Shown one piece after another: positions 1 through 8,480 of a stretch of DNA of 64,000 nt (position 1 is the stretch's first letter; each line of letters starts with the position of its first letter). The DNA comes from Ciceribacter sichuanensis (GTDB lineage Bacteria; Pseudomonadota; Alphaproteobacteria; Rhizobiales; Rhizobiaceae), in contig NZ_JAMXLX010000012.1 of NCBI RefSeq assembly GCF_024055605.1, forward strand, positions 42,277 through 106,276, given 5' to 3'. The notes beneath the pieces were generated by a model. The model was not told the origin of the DNA. It did not search any database and saw only the letters and a program-made list of their open reading frames with translations. A program made the translations under genes and the position numbers.

Positions 1-27
1 GCGACGGCGGATGTGAGGAGGGGTGAA

Positions 28-813
28 ATGAACGCAGACAACAGCAGTTCGAGGCACACGGACGACGACATTCCGCAAGCTATCGACTGGCTTGGCAATC
101 CGGTTTCCTGCGCGGACTGTCCGCATGAGGAAAATCGCGTCTCGGGCCTGTGCGACCTCGGTCGGGCCTGTGTCCGCGACCTGCGCGCGCGCCGGATTGA
201 CCGCTTCTTTTCGCTCAATCCGGCGCTGGCCGACAACTATCTCGATCATCCGTTCTTCGAGGTGCGCAGCATCGCCGCGCGTTACGCCATGCCATTCAGG
301 TTGTTGCCGCTCCTGTTCGATGTCGAGCCGGATGTCAGGGCTGTGGCGCTGACCCGCTTGCCGGCAGCGCGTGTGCTTGCACTGCGGTCGGATCCCGATC
401 GTCGCGTGCGGATCGCTCTTGCCCGTAAGCTCTCCGGGGAGGATCTGCGGCCCCTGCTGGGTGACCCGGATTATCAGGTGCGACTGAGTGCGGCGCGATC
501 CGCGACGGAGGCGTTGCTGGTCGGGCTTATTGACGATCCCGAGCCGGATATCCGGCGCGAGGCGGCGCGACGGATTCCGCTAACGCATCTCCCCGCGATG
601 ATTGCCGATCCGGAGCCACTGGTGAGGATCGAGGTCGCCCGCAGGCTGGAGCCGGCGCGGCTGCATCTTCTTGCCGGCGATCCGGACTTTCGCGTGCGCT
701 ATGTGATCGTCGAACGCATTGCCCTCGATGAACTCGGTCCGTTTTTGGACGATGGCGACGAGGCGGTTCGGGAACTGGCGCAGCAAAGGACAGCATCGGA
801 ACGCAAGGAGTAG
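28..813 (+). CDS. 4Fe-4S cluster leucine-rich-variant (LRV) repeat protein
   Basis: Protein of 261 residues. The N-terminal ~60 residues carry a Cys pattern (CADC, then GLCDLGRAC) typical of the Fe-S domain of LRV proteins, first described beside Azotobacter nif genes. It is followed by about eight alpha-helical repeats of roughly 24 residues with recurring D-P-[DE]-x-x-V-R signatures. I chose the ATG at 28 because a strong GAGGAGGGG Shine-Dalgarno precedes it. The gene lies 6 bp upstream of nifZ and probably belongs to an operon starting outside the window. Family function is unknown; an Fe-S protein-binding scaffold in nitrogenase maturation is an inference. Confidence 0.8.
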   Translation: MNADNSSSRHTDDDIPQAIDWLGNPVSCADCPHEENRVSGLCDLGRACVRDLRARRIDRFFSLNPALADNYLDHPFFEVRSIAARYAMPFRLLPLLFDVEPDVRAVALTRLPAARVLALRSDPDRRVRIALARKLSGEDLRPLLGDPDYQVRLSAARSATEALLVGLIDDPEPDIRREAARRIPLTHLPAMIADPEPLVRIEVARRLEPARLHLLAGDPDFRVRYVIVERIALDELGPFLDDGDEAVRELAQQRTASERKE

Positions 814-819
814 CGCGGC

Positions 820-1131
820 ATGGGACTTGGACGAGAACAGGAGGTCGAAATTCGCAAGCCACCGGTCTTCGAGCCCGGCGAGCATGTCAGGGCGACGCGG
901 CACGTCAGGAACGACGGCACCTATCCCGGCAGGGAGATAGGGGAAAATCTCGTGCGCAAAGGGGATGTCGGCTATGTGCGCGATATCGGCACCTTCCTGC
1001 AGCAGTTCTACATTTATTCGGTTGAGTGGGTCGATCGGGGCACGCTGGTGGGCATGCGCGCGAGGGAACTCGCCAGTCTCGACCGACCGGATACGGCCAG
1101 CGACATAGATACACAGGGAAGCGAACGATGA
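820..1131 (+). CDS. nifZ: NifZ, nitrogenase MoFe-protein maturation factor
   Basis: 103 residues, with the NifZ core visible: an F-x-P-G-E-x-V-R start, then a G-D-V-G-Y-V-R-D-I-G-T-F-L-Q segment and the Y-x-V-E-W strand. In Azotobacter and Klebsiella NifZ takes part in forming the second P-cluster pair of NifDK. It starts 6 bp after the LRV gene and its stop overlaps the nifT start (ATGA), so the genes are translationally coupled. Confidence 0.9.
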   Translation: MGLGREQEVEIRKPPVFEPGEHVRATRHVRNDGTYPGREIGENLVRKGDVGYVRDIGTFLQQFYIYSVEWVDRGTLVGMRARELASLDRPDTASDIDTQGSER

Positions 1132-1340
1132 AAGTGATGATCCGCAAATCCGAGCGCGGTTTTTCCGCCTATGTGCCGAAAAAGGATCTGGAAGAACCCA
1201 TCGTCCGTTCCGAGAGGGCGGATCTGTGGGGCGGTGTGGTCACGCTCAAGAACGGCTGGCGTCTCGATCTTCCGGCCATGCCAGCGGATACGCGTCTGCC
1301 AGTGACGGTGGAAGCCCGCAAGCTCTCCGACGAGGAATAG
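1128..1340 (+). CDS. nifT: NifT/FixU family protein
   Basis: A 70-residue protein with the NifT/FixU pattern: MKVMIR start, a central LWGG-V-x-L-x-N-G-W segment and a LPVTVEARKL-type C-terminus. It overlaps the nifZ stop by 4 bp (ATGA). It is a conserved small member of nif operons; its exact role is not established and mutants usually have mild phenotypes. Placement between nifZ and the SIR2-like gene supports co-expression. Confidence 0.9.
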   Translation: MKVMIRKSERGFSAYVPKKDLEEPIVRSERADLWGGVVTLKNGWRLDLPAMPADTRLPVTVEARKLSDEE

Positions 1341-1383
1341 GTCATTGATGAAACCACCCACAGCAACCGGAAGGAACAAGGTC

Positions 1384-2313
1384 ATGAACGCGATACTGCA
1401 TAACGATTTCCTGTTCTGCGTCAGTGACGACGAGGCGAGAAGCACCCTTCTCGATGTCAGGAGCGGTTTGGAGAAGGGCGTAACCGCTCCTTATCTCGGC
1501 CCCGGCCTTGTTGCGCTCACAGTCGGCGAGGCTTCCGTACCCGCTTCGCCTGAGGCTGTCGCCGTGGCTCTCAACATCAAGGCGCCTGCACCATCGCGTA
1601 TTCGCACCAATATGTGGTCGGTCGCTCAGTACATCGAGCAGCGCCGGCACAGGAACACGCTGAAGGCGTGGATGGCAGAGATCTTCGCGGCTACACCGAA
1701 GCCGTTAGCGTTGCACCGCTGGCTGGCTGCTCTCTCCCTGCCGCTCATCGTCGACAGTTGGTACGACGGAGCCATGCGGGCGGCGCTCAAAGAGAGCGGC
1801 CCGGAGGATTTCATCAGCATCCAGGGCATAACCCGGGCCGGAGAGGTTCGCGACATCTGGACCCGGGTCTATCGCGCAGATGACGCGGCTTGCGACGATG
1901 CGGTCACCGCGCAGGCCCGCACGGTTCTTTATGAGCCTCACGGCGGCGCACGGCCAGCCGGCAATTTTCTGGTGGCAGATTCCGACTACGTCGAGGTTCT
2001 GACTGAGATCGACATCCAGACACCGATCCCCGACAGCGTCAAGGAGAGACGCGGGAACCTCGGTTTTGTGTTTATCGGCTGCCGGTTCCACGACCAGATG
2101 CTGCGCACCTATGCACGACAGATCATCAAGCGATCGAAGGGACCGCATTATGCTGTCATGGACGCAGCAAGCCTGAGCCGGAACGAGCGCCGGTTCCTCG
2201 CTGAAAACGGCATCACGCTAATCGATATGCCACTCGAGGATGCAGTCGCCATTCTCGCACAAGAAGGCATGGGCGCAGCAGCAGAAACGGTGCAACCGGT
2301 CAAAATTTCTTGA
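1384..2313 (+). CDS. SIR2-like domain protein of the nif cluster
   Basis: 309 residues from the ATG at 1384, which follows a GGAAGGA-type ribosome site; an ATG at 1348 would add 12 residues. It shows features of SIR2-like proteins: an early APYLGPGL nucleotide-loop-like stretch, a central LPLIVDSWYD strand and an F-I-G-C-R-F-H-D segment. Homologues recur in alphaproteobacterial nif clusters without assigned function; NAD binding or hydrolysis, or deacylation, is a family-level guess. It is last in the LRV-nifZ-nifT run, and its 3' end overlaps the convergent nifA end by 14 bp, so transcripts of the two must collide or overlap. Confidence 0.7.
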   Translation: MNAILHNDFLFCVSDDEARSTLLDVRSGLEKGVTAPYLGPGLVALTVGEASVPASPEAVAVALNIKAPAPSRIRTNMWSVAQYIEQRRHRNTLKAWMAEIFAATPKPLALHRWLAALSLPLIVDSWYDGAMRAALKESGPEDFISIQGITRAGEVRDIWTRVYRADDAACDDAVTAQARTVLYEPHGGARPAGNFLVADSDYVEVLTEIDIQTPIPDSVKERRGNLGFVFIGCRFHDQMLRTYARQIIKRSKGPHYAVMDAASLSRNERRFLAENGITLIDMPLEDAVAILAQEGMGAAAETVQPVKIS

Positions 2314-4042
2314 CCGGTATGTCGTGGCGCCGCAGCGCATAGCCCACCTGGCGCGGTGTCAGGCCCAGAATGCGCGCCGCCTTCGCCTGCACCCAGCCGG
2401 AACGCTCCATTGCTTCGATCAGCCTTTCGCGCTCGGTCAAACGATTGCCGTTGGCCGGACAGGCGGGATCGGCCGGATTGCAGGGGTTGCCGCCGGGCAT
2501 GACGCGCGTTTCCTGCGGCTTGGATGACGGAGTTGGAACGTCGGCCGGTATGATGTGGCCGGTGGCGAGCATGTCGATATCGTTATTGTGCGGCACCTTG
2601 CCGTTGCCCTTCCACAGAAGGGCGGACAGACACTGCCCGCTGCTACAGGCGAAATCAGTAGGACCGATGACCTCCGAGCGGGTGAGCGTCGCCGTGCGCT
2701 GCACGCAGTTTTCAAGCTCCCGAACGTTTCCGGGGAAATAACAGCGGGAAATGAGGTCGAGCGAGGTCCGGCTGAAACTCAGGTGTCGGCTGTTCTGACG
2801 ATTGAAGCGATCCAGAAAAGCCTCGGCCAGCCGCGGAATATCGCCCGGCCGTTCCCGCAGCGGCGGCAGTGCTACCGGCACGACACTGATCCGATAGTAG
2901 AGGTCGGCTCGGAATTCGCCCTTGCGCACCGCATCCTCAAGATCGCGGTTCGTCGCACAGATCAGCCGCACATCTACTTTCAACGTCTTGTTGCCGCCGA
3001 CGCGCTCAAATTCGCCCTCCTGCAGCACGCGCAGCAGCTTGGCCTGGAAGGCGGGAGAAATCTCGCCGATCTCGTCGAGCAACAGTGTGCCTCCGTGGGC
3101 CAGTTCGAAGCGGCCGGCGCGCTGGTTGCTGGCGCCGGTGAATGCGCCCTTCTCATGGCCGAAGAGTTCGGATTCGAGCACGGTTTCGGGAAGAGCCGCA
3201 CAGTTGAGCTTGACGAAGGGCTTATCGTGACGCGGTGAGAGTTCGTGGATGGTCTGGGCGAAAAGCTCCTTGCCCGTCCCGCTTTCGCCTCTCAGCAGCA
3301 CTGTCGAATTGGTTCTGGCGACAATGTTGATGATATCCAGGACGTTCTTCACGGAAGGGCTCTCGCCAACGATGCGTCCGGTCTTCTTCCCGGAAGCCCG
3401 CCGTGACCTCACCTCCGTGCTTCCGTCCAGCGACTTTTCGAGACGACGCTGCTCGTCGATCAGGCGCTGCCGATCCTCGCTCAGGATACGGTGGAGACGG
3501 ATGGTCTGGCCCGCGAGATTGGCGACCATGGTGAGGAAGCGCATGTCGTCATCGAGCGTGAAGTCAGCGCCTTCCTTTCGGGTCCGGTCGATCGAGAGGG
3601 TTCCAAGCACCGTATGGCTGGCCTTGACGGGGACGCCGATGAAACAGACACCCGGCTCGCTTTCCGGGAAAAGGTGGGAACGGCCGGTATCCGGAACGAC
3701 CAGCGGCGTCGCCGTCGCCACAATCTGGTCGATGACAGCCTGCGGAATTGGCATGAAATGGTCCTCGCCGGGCTTGTGGTAATAGCCGGCAGTGGCGACA
3801 ATCTCCGGCAGGCCGTTATCGTCGAGCACGATCAGCGCTCCCTTCCGCATCTGCAGGAAGGACGAGAGAATGTTCACGACATTGGCGAGTGTGATTTCCA
3901 GTCGCGCCGGTTCCGCCAGAACCTTCGATATCTCGTAGATACCGCTCAAGGAGACGGTCGCGCGGCGACTGGACTTGACGGCAGCGTCAGAAGAAGCCTG
4001 CTCCCTGCGCGGCGGACTGACATGCTCGACATAGCGGTTCAT
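2300..4042 (-). CDS. nifA: NifA, sigma-54-dependent activator of nif genes
   Basis: 580 residues. A GAF domain (about 30-180) is followed by an AAA+ domain with Walker A GESGTGKE (252-259), GAFTGA (299-304, the sigma-54 contact) and Walker B LLLDEIGE. An interdomain cysteine linker follows, then a C-terminal Fis-type helix-turn-helix (about 540-575). Cysteines at 434, 446, 466 and 471 give C-X11-C-X19-C-X4-C, the signature of the O2-sensitive rhizobial NifA class. Two further cysteines near 521 and 528 lie in the linker. It sits 147 bp downstream of fixX and may be expressed with fixABCX, which itself has a NifA-dependent promoter, implying positive feedback. No TGT-N10-ACA site was found directly upstream of nifA. 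Confidence 0.96.
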   Translation of the reverse strand: MNRYVEHVSPPRREQASSDAAVKSSRRATVSLSGIYEISKVLAEPARLEITLANVVNILSSFLQMRKGALIVLDDNGLPEIVATAGYYHKPGEDHFMPIPQAVIDQIVATATPLVVPDTGRSHLFPESEPGVCFIGVPVKASHTVLGTLSIDRTRKEGADFTLDDDMRFLTMVANLAGQTIRLHRILSEDRQRLIDEQRRLEKSLDGSTEVRSRRASGKKTGRIVGESPSVKNVLDIINIVARTNSTVLLRGESGTGKELFAQTIHELSPRHDKPFVKLNCAALPETVLESELFGHEKGAFTGASNQRAGRFELAHGGTLLLDEIGEISPAFQAKLLRVLQEGEFERVGGNKTLKVDVRLICATNRDLEDAVRKGEFRADLYYRISVVPVALPPLRERPGDIPRLAEAFLDRFNRQNSRHLSFSRTSLDLISRCYFPGNVRELENCVQRTATLTRSEVIGPTDFACSSGQCLSALLWKGNGKVPHNNDIDMLATGHIIPADVPTPSSKPQETRVMPGGNPCNPADPACPANGNRLTERERLIEAMERSGWVQAKAARILGLTPRQVGYALRRHDIPVKKF

Positions 4043-4189
4043 CTGAAGACCTCTTGGACCATCCCGGACCGGATTATTCCAAGGGCAACCTCCCCAAACC
4101 GAATTTTTTTATATGACAGCGAGAGTACGCCCATACCGCCGGTTGTCAATTCGATTTGGACAGAGCCCGTTCAGCATAAGGTCTGAGGC

Positions 4190-4489
4190 TCAGCCGAACT
4201 TGAAGAGTACGCCGAAACCGCCCCTCGGATAGTTCCATTCGATCTCGCCTGAGGCCTCGCAGAGCACCCGGCAGGTGCCGCACTCCATGCAGCCGTCGGC
4301 GGTGATCTCCACCTGGCCCTTATCGTTTTGCTCGTAGCATTTGGCGGGGCAGACCTTGGTCAGCGCCAGAAGATTGGGGCTCGGCGTTTCGTGCGGCCGC
4401 ACCGTGATATGCGGGCGGCCGACATCGACGAGGTAGCGGTTCTGGAAAAGCTTGTCCTCGACCCGGACATCCTTGACGGCAATGGTCAT
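4190..4489 (-). CDS. fixX: FixX, ferredoxin-like electron carrier
   Basis: 99 residues. Cysteines in the K-V-C-P-A-K-C and C-M-E-C-G-T-C-x3-C segments match the FixX family, which is related to the C-terminus of ETF-quinone oxidoreductase. It works with FixC in the membrane-associated FixABCX complex, which bifurcates NADH electrons to quinone and to a low-potential carrier feeding nitrogenase. Fourth gene of fixABCX, 42 bp after fixC. Confidence 0.95.
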   Translation of the reverse strand: MTIAVKDVRVEDKLFQNRYLVDVGRPHITVRPHETPSPNLLALTKVCPAKCYEQNDKGQVEITADGCMECGTCRVLCEASGEIEWNYPRGGFGVLFKFG

Positions 4490-4531
4490 TTCGGAACTCC
4501 TCGTTCTATTGGTTAGGTCCTGGAGCTGGCG

Positions 4532-5839
4532 TCAGCGCCAGGCGAAGGCGAGCCTGACGGCATCCGACACCATGCCCCAACGGCTGCGGTTCTTGACGAA
4601 TTGCGCCATGGTCGCCCTTTCCTTGTCGATCTTCGGGGTGCCGTCGACCCGCACGAAACTCTGTGCGGCGGCAGAAATGAGCTGGGGATAGGTCATGAAG
4701 AAATTCTGCGAATTGGTATGCAGCAGGGCGGGCATGTCCTTGTGCTTCTTAAGGTCCTTCATCACAAAGGATTCCTCCAGCATTTTCCCATAGAGGGCGA
4801 GGTTTTCCGCGTTCATCGGGTCCTTGCGGCTCTTGACCTGGAATATTGCTTCAGCCGCCAGGCGCCCGGAGGTCATGGCAAGGTTGGAGCCCTCGCGGTG
4901 GACGGCGTTGTTGAGCTGGGCGGCATCGCCGACGACGACCCAGCCGTCGCCGAAGAGCTGCGGAATCGCCTTGTATCCGCCTTCGGGGATGAGATGCGCA
5001 GCATATTCCTTGACTTCGGAGTCAGCGAGCAGCGGCTTGACCGACGGATGGTTCTTGAATTCCTCGAGCAACGCATAAGGGCTTTCCATTGTCTTGGCGT
5101 AGTCGGAGACCAGACAGCCGACGCCGAGCGAAATCGATTCCCTGTTGGTGTAGAGGAAGGCCAGCCCCGTCATGCCCTGCGAAAACGTGCCGGCGGCTTC
5201 GATCACGCAGCCTTCGTTGCCGGCCAGCCCGAAGCGCTGACAGATGACTTCCTCCGGCAGGAAGTGCATTTCCTTGACCGCGAGCGCCACCGTCTCCGGT
5301 CTCGGCATATCGCGCAGGCCGGCACGGGTTCCGAGCAGGCCGTTCACGCCTTCCGCAAGCACAACCACGTCGGCGAAGATCGCGCCGCCGCGGCGGTCGG
5401 TATGGACACCGATCACCTTGCCATTGGTGTCGCGGGCAAGCTCGGTCACGGTCGTTTCGCACAGCACCGTCGCACCCGCTTCCTTCACCTTGCTCGAAAA
5501 CCACTTGTCGAACTGGGCGCGGATGATCGTGTAGCGGTTCGGCTTTTCCTCGTTGAAGTCGGAGGAGCGGTAATGCATGCCCGTATGGGAGGTGTCGTCC
5601 ATCATCCAGAAACGCTGTTCCACCAGATGCCGCTCCAGCGGGGCATCCTCGCGGAAGTCCGGGATTATCTTTTCCAGCATGCTGGCATACATGATGGCGC
5701 CCTGGACATTCTTCGAACCGGCATATTCGCCGCGTTCGAGCTGCAGCACCTTCAATCCGCGACTTGCCAGCGTATAGGCTGCTGCGTTGCCGGACATGCC
5801 GGCCCCGATGACGATGGCATCGAATTTTTCCTCGATCAT
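4532..5839 (-). CDS. fixC: FixC, ETF-quinone oxidoreductase-like flavoprotein
   Basis: 435 residues from ATG 5839, preceded by a GGAGA site; upstream codons in frame are not family-like. An N-terminal FAD-binding GAGMSGNAAA Rossmann motif follows the start, and a second dinucleotide-type stretch with VVGDAAQ lies in the middle. It carries FAD and receives electrons from FixAB in the FixABCX bifurcating complex. Between fixB (13 bp gap) and fixX. Confidence 0.96.
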   Translation of the reverse strand: MIEEKFDAIVIGAGMSGNAAAYTLASRGLKVLQLERGEYAGSKNVQGAIMYASMLEKIIPDFREDAPLERHLVEQRFWMMDDTSHTGMHYRSSDFNEEKPNRYTIIRAQFDKWFSSKVKEAGATVLCETTVTELARDTNGKVIGVHTDRRGGAIFADVVVLAEGVNGLLGTRAGLRDMPRPETVALAVKEMHFLPEEVICQRFGLAGNEGCVIEAAGTFSQGMTGLAFLYTNRESISLGVGCLVSDYAKTMESPYALLEEFKNHPSVKPLLADSEVKEYAAHLIPEGGYKAIPQLFGDGWVVVGDAAQLNNAVHREGSNLAMTSGRLAAEAIFQVKSRKDPMNAENLALYGKMLEESFVMKDLKKHKDMPALLHTNSQNFFMTYPQLISAAAQSFVRVDGTPKIDKERATMAQFVKNRSRWGMVSDAVRLAFAWR

Positions 5840-5852
5840 GGTGACGTCTCCG

Positions 5853-6962
5853 TTAGCTGGCGAGCTTGTCGCGGTTGTGGGGCGAGAGGCGCCGGACAAA
5901 GGCCTCGGTCAGCGCGGGCAGCAGGCGTACGGCGTCCGTGACGAGGCCGATATGGGCGAAATCGAAGATCGGCGCGTTGGGATCGGTGTTGATCGCGACG
6001 ATCAGGTCCGCTCCCTCAACGCCAACGCGATGCTGAATGGCGCCGGAAATTCCGGCGGCGATGTAGAGCTTCGGTCGAATGGTCTTGCCGGTCTGGCCGA
6101 TCTGTCGTTCGGAGGGCATCCAACCCTTCTGCACGACCGGCCGCGAGCAGCCATATTCCGCGCCGAGGGTAGAGGCGAGATTGCGGACGAGCTGGAAGTT
6201 TTCCGCTGCCCCGAGACCGAGCCCCCCGGCCACGACGATATCGGCATAGGCGAGGTTGACCTTGGAGGACTGGCCATCCGGGATGAAGCTCAGCACCTTG
6301 GTGACGATGTCCTCCTCCACCATCGACAACTTGTGCTGGATGACGCGGCCGACCGGCCGCTCCTGTCGTTCCGGCATCGCCATGACGCGGGGCCTCACCG
6401 TCGCCATCTGCGGACGGTAGTTCAGCGTGTAGATCGTGCAGAGCAGCGAGCCGCCGAAGGTCGGTCGTGTCGCTGCGAGCGACTTGTCATCGTCGACGTC
6501 GAGTTCGGTACAATCGGCGGTGAGGCCGGTCCTGAGGGTGGTTGCCACGGAACCGGCAAGGTCGCGGCCGAGGGTGGTGGCGCCGAGCAGCAGAATTTCC
6601 GGCTGGTAGGCGTTCACGAGTTCGGTAAGCGCCTTCGAATAGGGCTCGTTGCGATAGTCCTTCAGGACCGGATCCTCGACCAGATAGACCATGTCCGCAC
6701 CGTAAGCGAAGGTCTCAGCCACCGCATGCCATGTGGCTTCGCCGGGTGGCCCGATCACTGCACCGGCCAGTTGGACGCCAAGTTTATCGGCCAGTCTGCG
6801 GCCGCAGCCGAGCAGTTCGTAGGAAACCGGATGTACCTGTCCCCGTTCCAGCTCGATCGCCACCCAGACGTGCCGGTAGGATTTGAAGTGCTCCGGCAGT
6901 TCCTTCTTCATGCCCGCCCGGCCGCCGGCCGGCGCTGCTGGTTTTCTTGCCTCTTCGGTCAT
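5853..6962 (-). CDS. fixB: FixB, electron-transfer flavoprotein alpha subunit
   Basis: 369 residues from ATG 6962. The N-terminal ETF domain is followed by the conserved FAD-binding C-terminal ETF alpha domain, with G-G-L-G-L-G-A, Q-I-G-Q-T-G-K-T-I-R-P-K and G-I-S-G-A-I-Q-H motifs. A short Ala/Pro/Gly-rich N-terminal extension precedes the domain. It forms the bifurcating FixAB heterodimer; the downstream partner is FixC. Confidence 0.96.
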   Translation of the reverse strand: MTEEARKPAAPAGGRAGMKKELPEHFKSYRHVWVAIELERGQVHPVSYELLGCGRRLADKLGVQLAGAVIGPPGEATWHAVAETFAYGADMVYLVEDPVLKDYRNEPYSKALTELVNAYQPEILLLGATTLGRDLAGSVATTLRTGLTADCTELDVDDDKSLAATRPTFGGSLLCTIYTLNYRPQMATVRPRVMAMPERQERPVGRVIQHKLSMVEEDIVTKVLSFIPDGQSSKVNLAYADIVVAGGLGLGAAENFQLVRNLASTLGAEYGCSRPVVQKGWMPSERQIGQTGKTIRPKLYIAAGISGAIQHRVGVEGADLIVAINTDPNAPIFDFAHIGLVTDAVRLLPALTEAFVRRLSPHNRDKLAS

Positions 6963-6975
6963 GTCATCATCCTTC

Positions 6976-7830
6976 CTATGCGGCGCAACCGCTGGCGACC
7001 AGCGCCGGTTCGAGGGCGGGTTTGCGGGCAAAGAGCGTGGCGATCAGGCTGTCAGCCAGATCGCGTGCATTATCGCCTGCCTCTCCAATGATCGTCGCCT
7101 TCTCCTGCCGGGCGGTCGGGGCAAAGACCCGCTTGACGACGGTTGGCGAGCCGCGCAAACCGCATTTCGTCAGGTCCTCGATGCCGGCATCGGCCGCATT
7201 CCACGTCACGATTTCGGCACGGGCGGCGCGTAGCGCATCGTTCAGTGTGCCCCGGCGGATCTCGTTCGAGCCCTCCAGCATGGTGACGAGGCAAGGGAGC
7301 CTCGTCTGCAGCACCTGTGTGCCGCCCTCCGCGCGCCGCTCGACGGTGATTTCCCGCGCCGAGGGATCGACGGCAGCGATCTTGGCGACATAGGTCAGTT
7401 GCAGGAGATCGAGGCGCTTGGCGATGCCGGGGCCGACCTGGGCGGTGTCGCCGTCGATGGTCTGCTTGCCGGCGAAGATCACGTCCGCCTTGCCATAGAC
7501 CTTGCCGATCTTCTCGATCGCCGCCGAAAGCGCAAAGGAGGTGGCGAGCGTGTCGGAGCCGGCGAAAAAGCGGTCTGTCAGAAGCACGCCACGATCTGCT
7601 CCGAAGGTCAGGGCCTTGCGCAGGGATTCCGACGCCATCGGCGGCCCCATGGTCAGCACCGTGACCTCGCCGCCATGGGTGTCACGCATCCTCAGCGCTT
7701 CCTCAAGCGAGAACAGGTCGAAGGGATTGATGATAGTCGGAACGCCCTGCCGCATGATGGTGTTGGTCACGGGATGGACACGGATCTGCGCCGAGTCCGG
7801 CACTTGCTTGATACAGACGACGATATGCAT
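6976..7830 (-). CDS. fixA: FixA, electron-transfer flavoprotein beta subunit
   Basis: 284 residues from ATG 7830 (MHIVVCIKQVPDS, the standard FixA start); longer in-frame starts run into the promoter. Motifs include the D-G-D-T-A-Q-V-G-P nucleotide-binding segment and L-x-C-L-V-T near position 210. It binds FAD and, with FixB, oxidises NADH and splits electrons between quinone and ferredoxin/flavodoxin. First gene of fixABCX(-nifA); a sigma-54 promoter and a NifA site lie directly upstream. Confidence 0.96.
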   Translation of the reverse strand: MHIVVCIKQVPDSAQIRVHPVTNTIMRQGVPTIINPFDLFSLEEALRMRDTHGGEVTVLTMGPPMASESLRKALTFGADRGVLLTDRFFAGSDTLATSFALSAAIEKIGKVYGKADVIFAGKQTIDGDTAQVGPGIAKRLDLLQLTYVAKIAAVDPSAREITVERRAEGGTQVLQTRLPCLVTMLEGSNEIRRGTLNDALRAARAEIVTWNAADAGIEDLTKCGLRGSPTVVKRVFAPTARQEKATIIGEAGDNARDLADSLIATLFARKPALEPALVASGCAA

Positions 7831-7877
7831 GCCGCGCACCTCCATCATGGTCGCTTGAAAGCTTTGATGTTTCATCA

Positions 7878-7892
7878 GCATAATCCGTGCCA
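7878..7892 (-). promoter_or_regulatory. sigma-54 (-24/-12) promoter of fixABCX
   Basis: On the minus strand it reads TGGCACGGATTATGC: the invariant GG and GC are 10 bp apart, matching TGGCAC-N5-TTGC except for one base in the -12 box. It lies about 48 bp upstream of the fixA start. Confidence 0.85.
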
Positions 7893-7966
7893 GCCTTGCG
7901 GATCGACTTTAAGTATTTGAAAATAAAGTGCTGTTTCTGCCGAGTTTCCGACGTGTCTGGATGTTT

Positions 7967-7982
7967 TGTCGGGTTTTCGACA
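7967..7982. promoter_or_regulatory. NifA upstream activator site for fixA
   Basis: A perfect TGT-N10-ACA palindromic site, centred about 85 bp upstream of the fixA -24/-12 promoter, which is the usual spacing for NifA activation through DNA looping. Confidence 0.85.
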
Positions 7983-8040
7983 ATGTCGCGTCAGCTCCGC
8001 GGCAAGGATGTGGCGCGACCCCGTCTGTCGGGCGGTTCAC

Positions 8041-8076
8041 AAAAAAAACGGCCGGCCGCGAGGGGCGGTCCGGCCG
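8041..8076 (-). terminator. Rho-independent terminator of the iscA-nifW operon
   Basis: Read on the minus strand, CGGCCGG pairs with CCGGCCG and is followed directly by eight T residues. It starts about 20 bp past the nifW stop and separates that operon from the fixA regulatory region. Confidence 0.85.
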
Positions 8077-8096
8077 AGTTGGGGGTCAACAGGGGC

Positions 8097-8480
8097 TTAC
8101 TGTTCGGCAAAGGGCTTGAGCGCGGTTTCGAGCGAGACGAAGGCGCCCCGCTTTTCGGCCGGCTTGTCCGGATCATGATCCTTGAGCACCTTGAAAATCC
8201 GCTGGGAGAGCGGAGAGGTCGCCTCGAAATCGGAATAGGCGCGCTCCAGTGTCGAACGAGCGCGGGCGGCGATCACCCGGTCAGGCAGGCCGTCGAAGTC
8301 CTCCTCGACCAGATACTGGCCCATGCGTTTGAGGATATGCAGGCGGGCGACGTTCAGCACCCTGGCGTCGTAGAGAACGCCGAGCGCGTGAAAAAAATCC
8401 TCGGCGGAGGAAAGGCCGCGCAGGCGATCGAGGATGTTGTCGACGTCGATTGGACGGGAATTGGACGAGCAGTCACTCAT
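8097..8480 (-). CDS. nifW: NifW, nitrogenase-stabilising protein
   Basis: 127 residues from ATG 8480 (MSDCSSNS), overlapping the cysE end by 8 bp. It has the family pattern: L-x-x-L-x-S-A-E-D-F-F start, V-L-N-V-A-R-L-H-I-L-K-R-M middle and a conserved V-F-K-V-L-K-D-H-type C-terminal helix. NifW is thought to protect or help mature the MoFe protein under oxygen. Last gene of the minus-strand operon, followed by a terminator. Confidence 0.93.
   Translation of the reverse strand: MSDCSSNSRPIDVDNILDRLRGLSSAEDFFHALGVLYDARVLNVARLHILKRMGQYLVEEDFDGLPDRVIAARARSTLERAYSDFEATSPLSQRIFKVLKDHDPDKPAEKRGAFVSLETALKPFAEQ

Noticed and set aside
4144..4162. Possible NifA site upstream of nifA (TGT ... ACA)
   Set aside because: The spacing is N13, not N10, and no -24/-12 promoter lies nearby.
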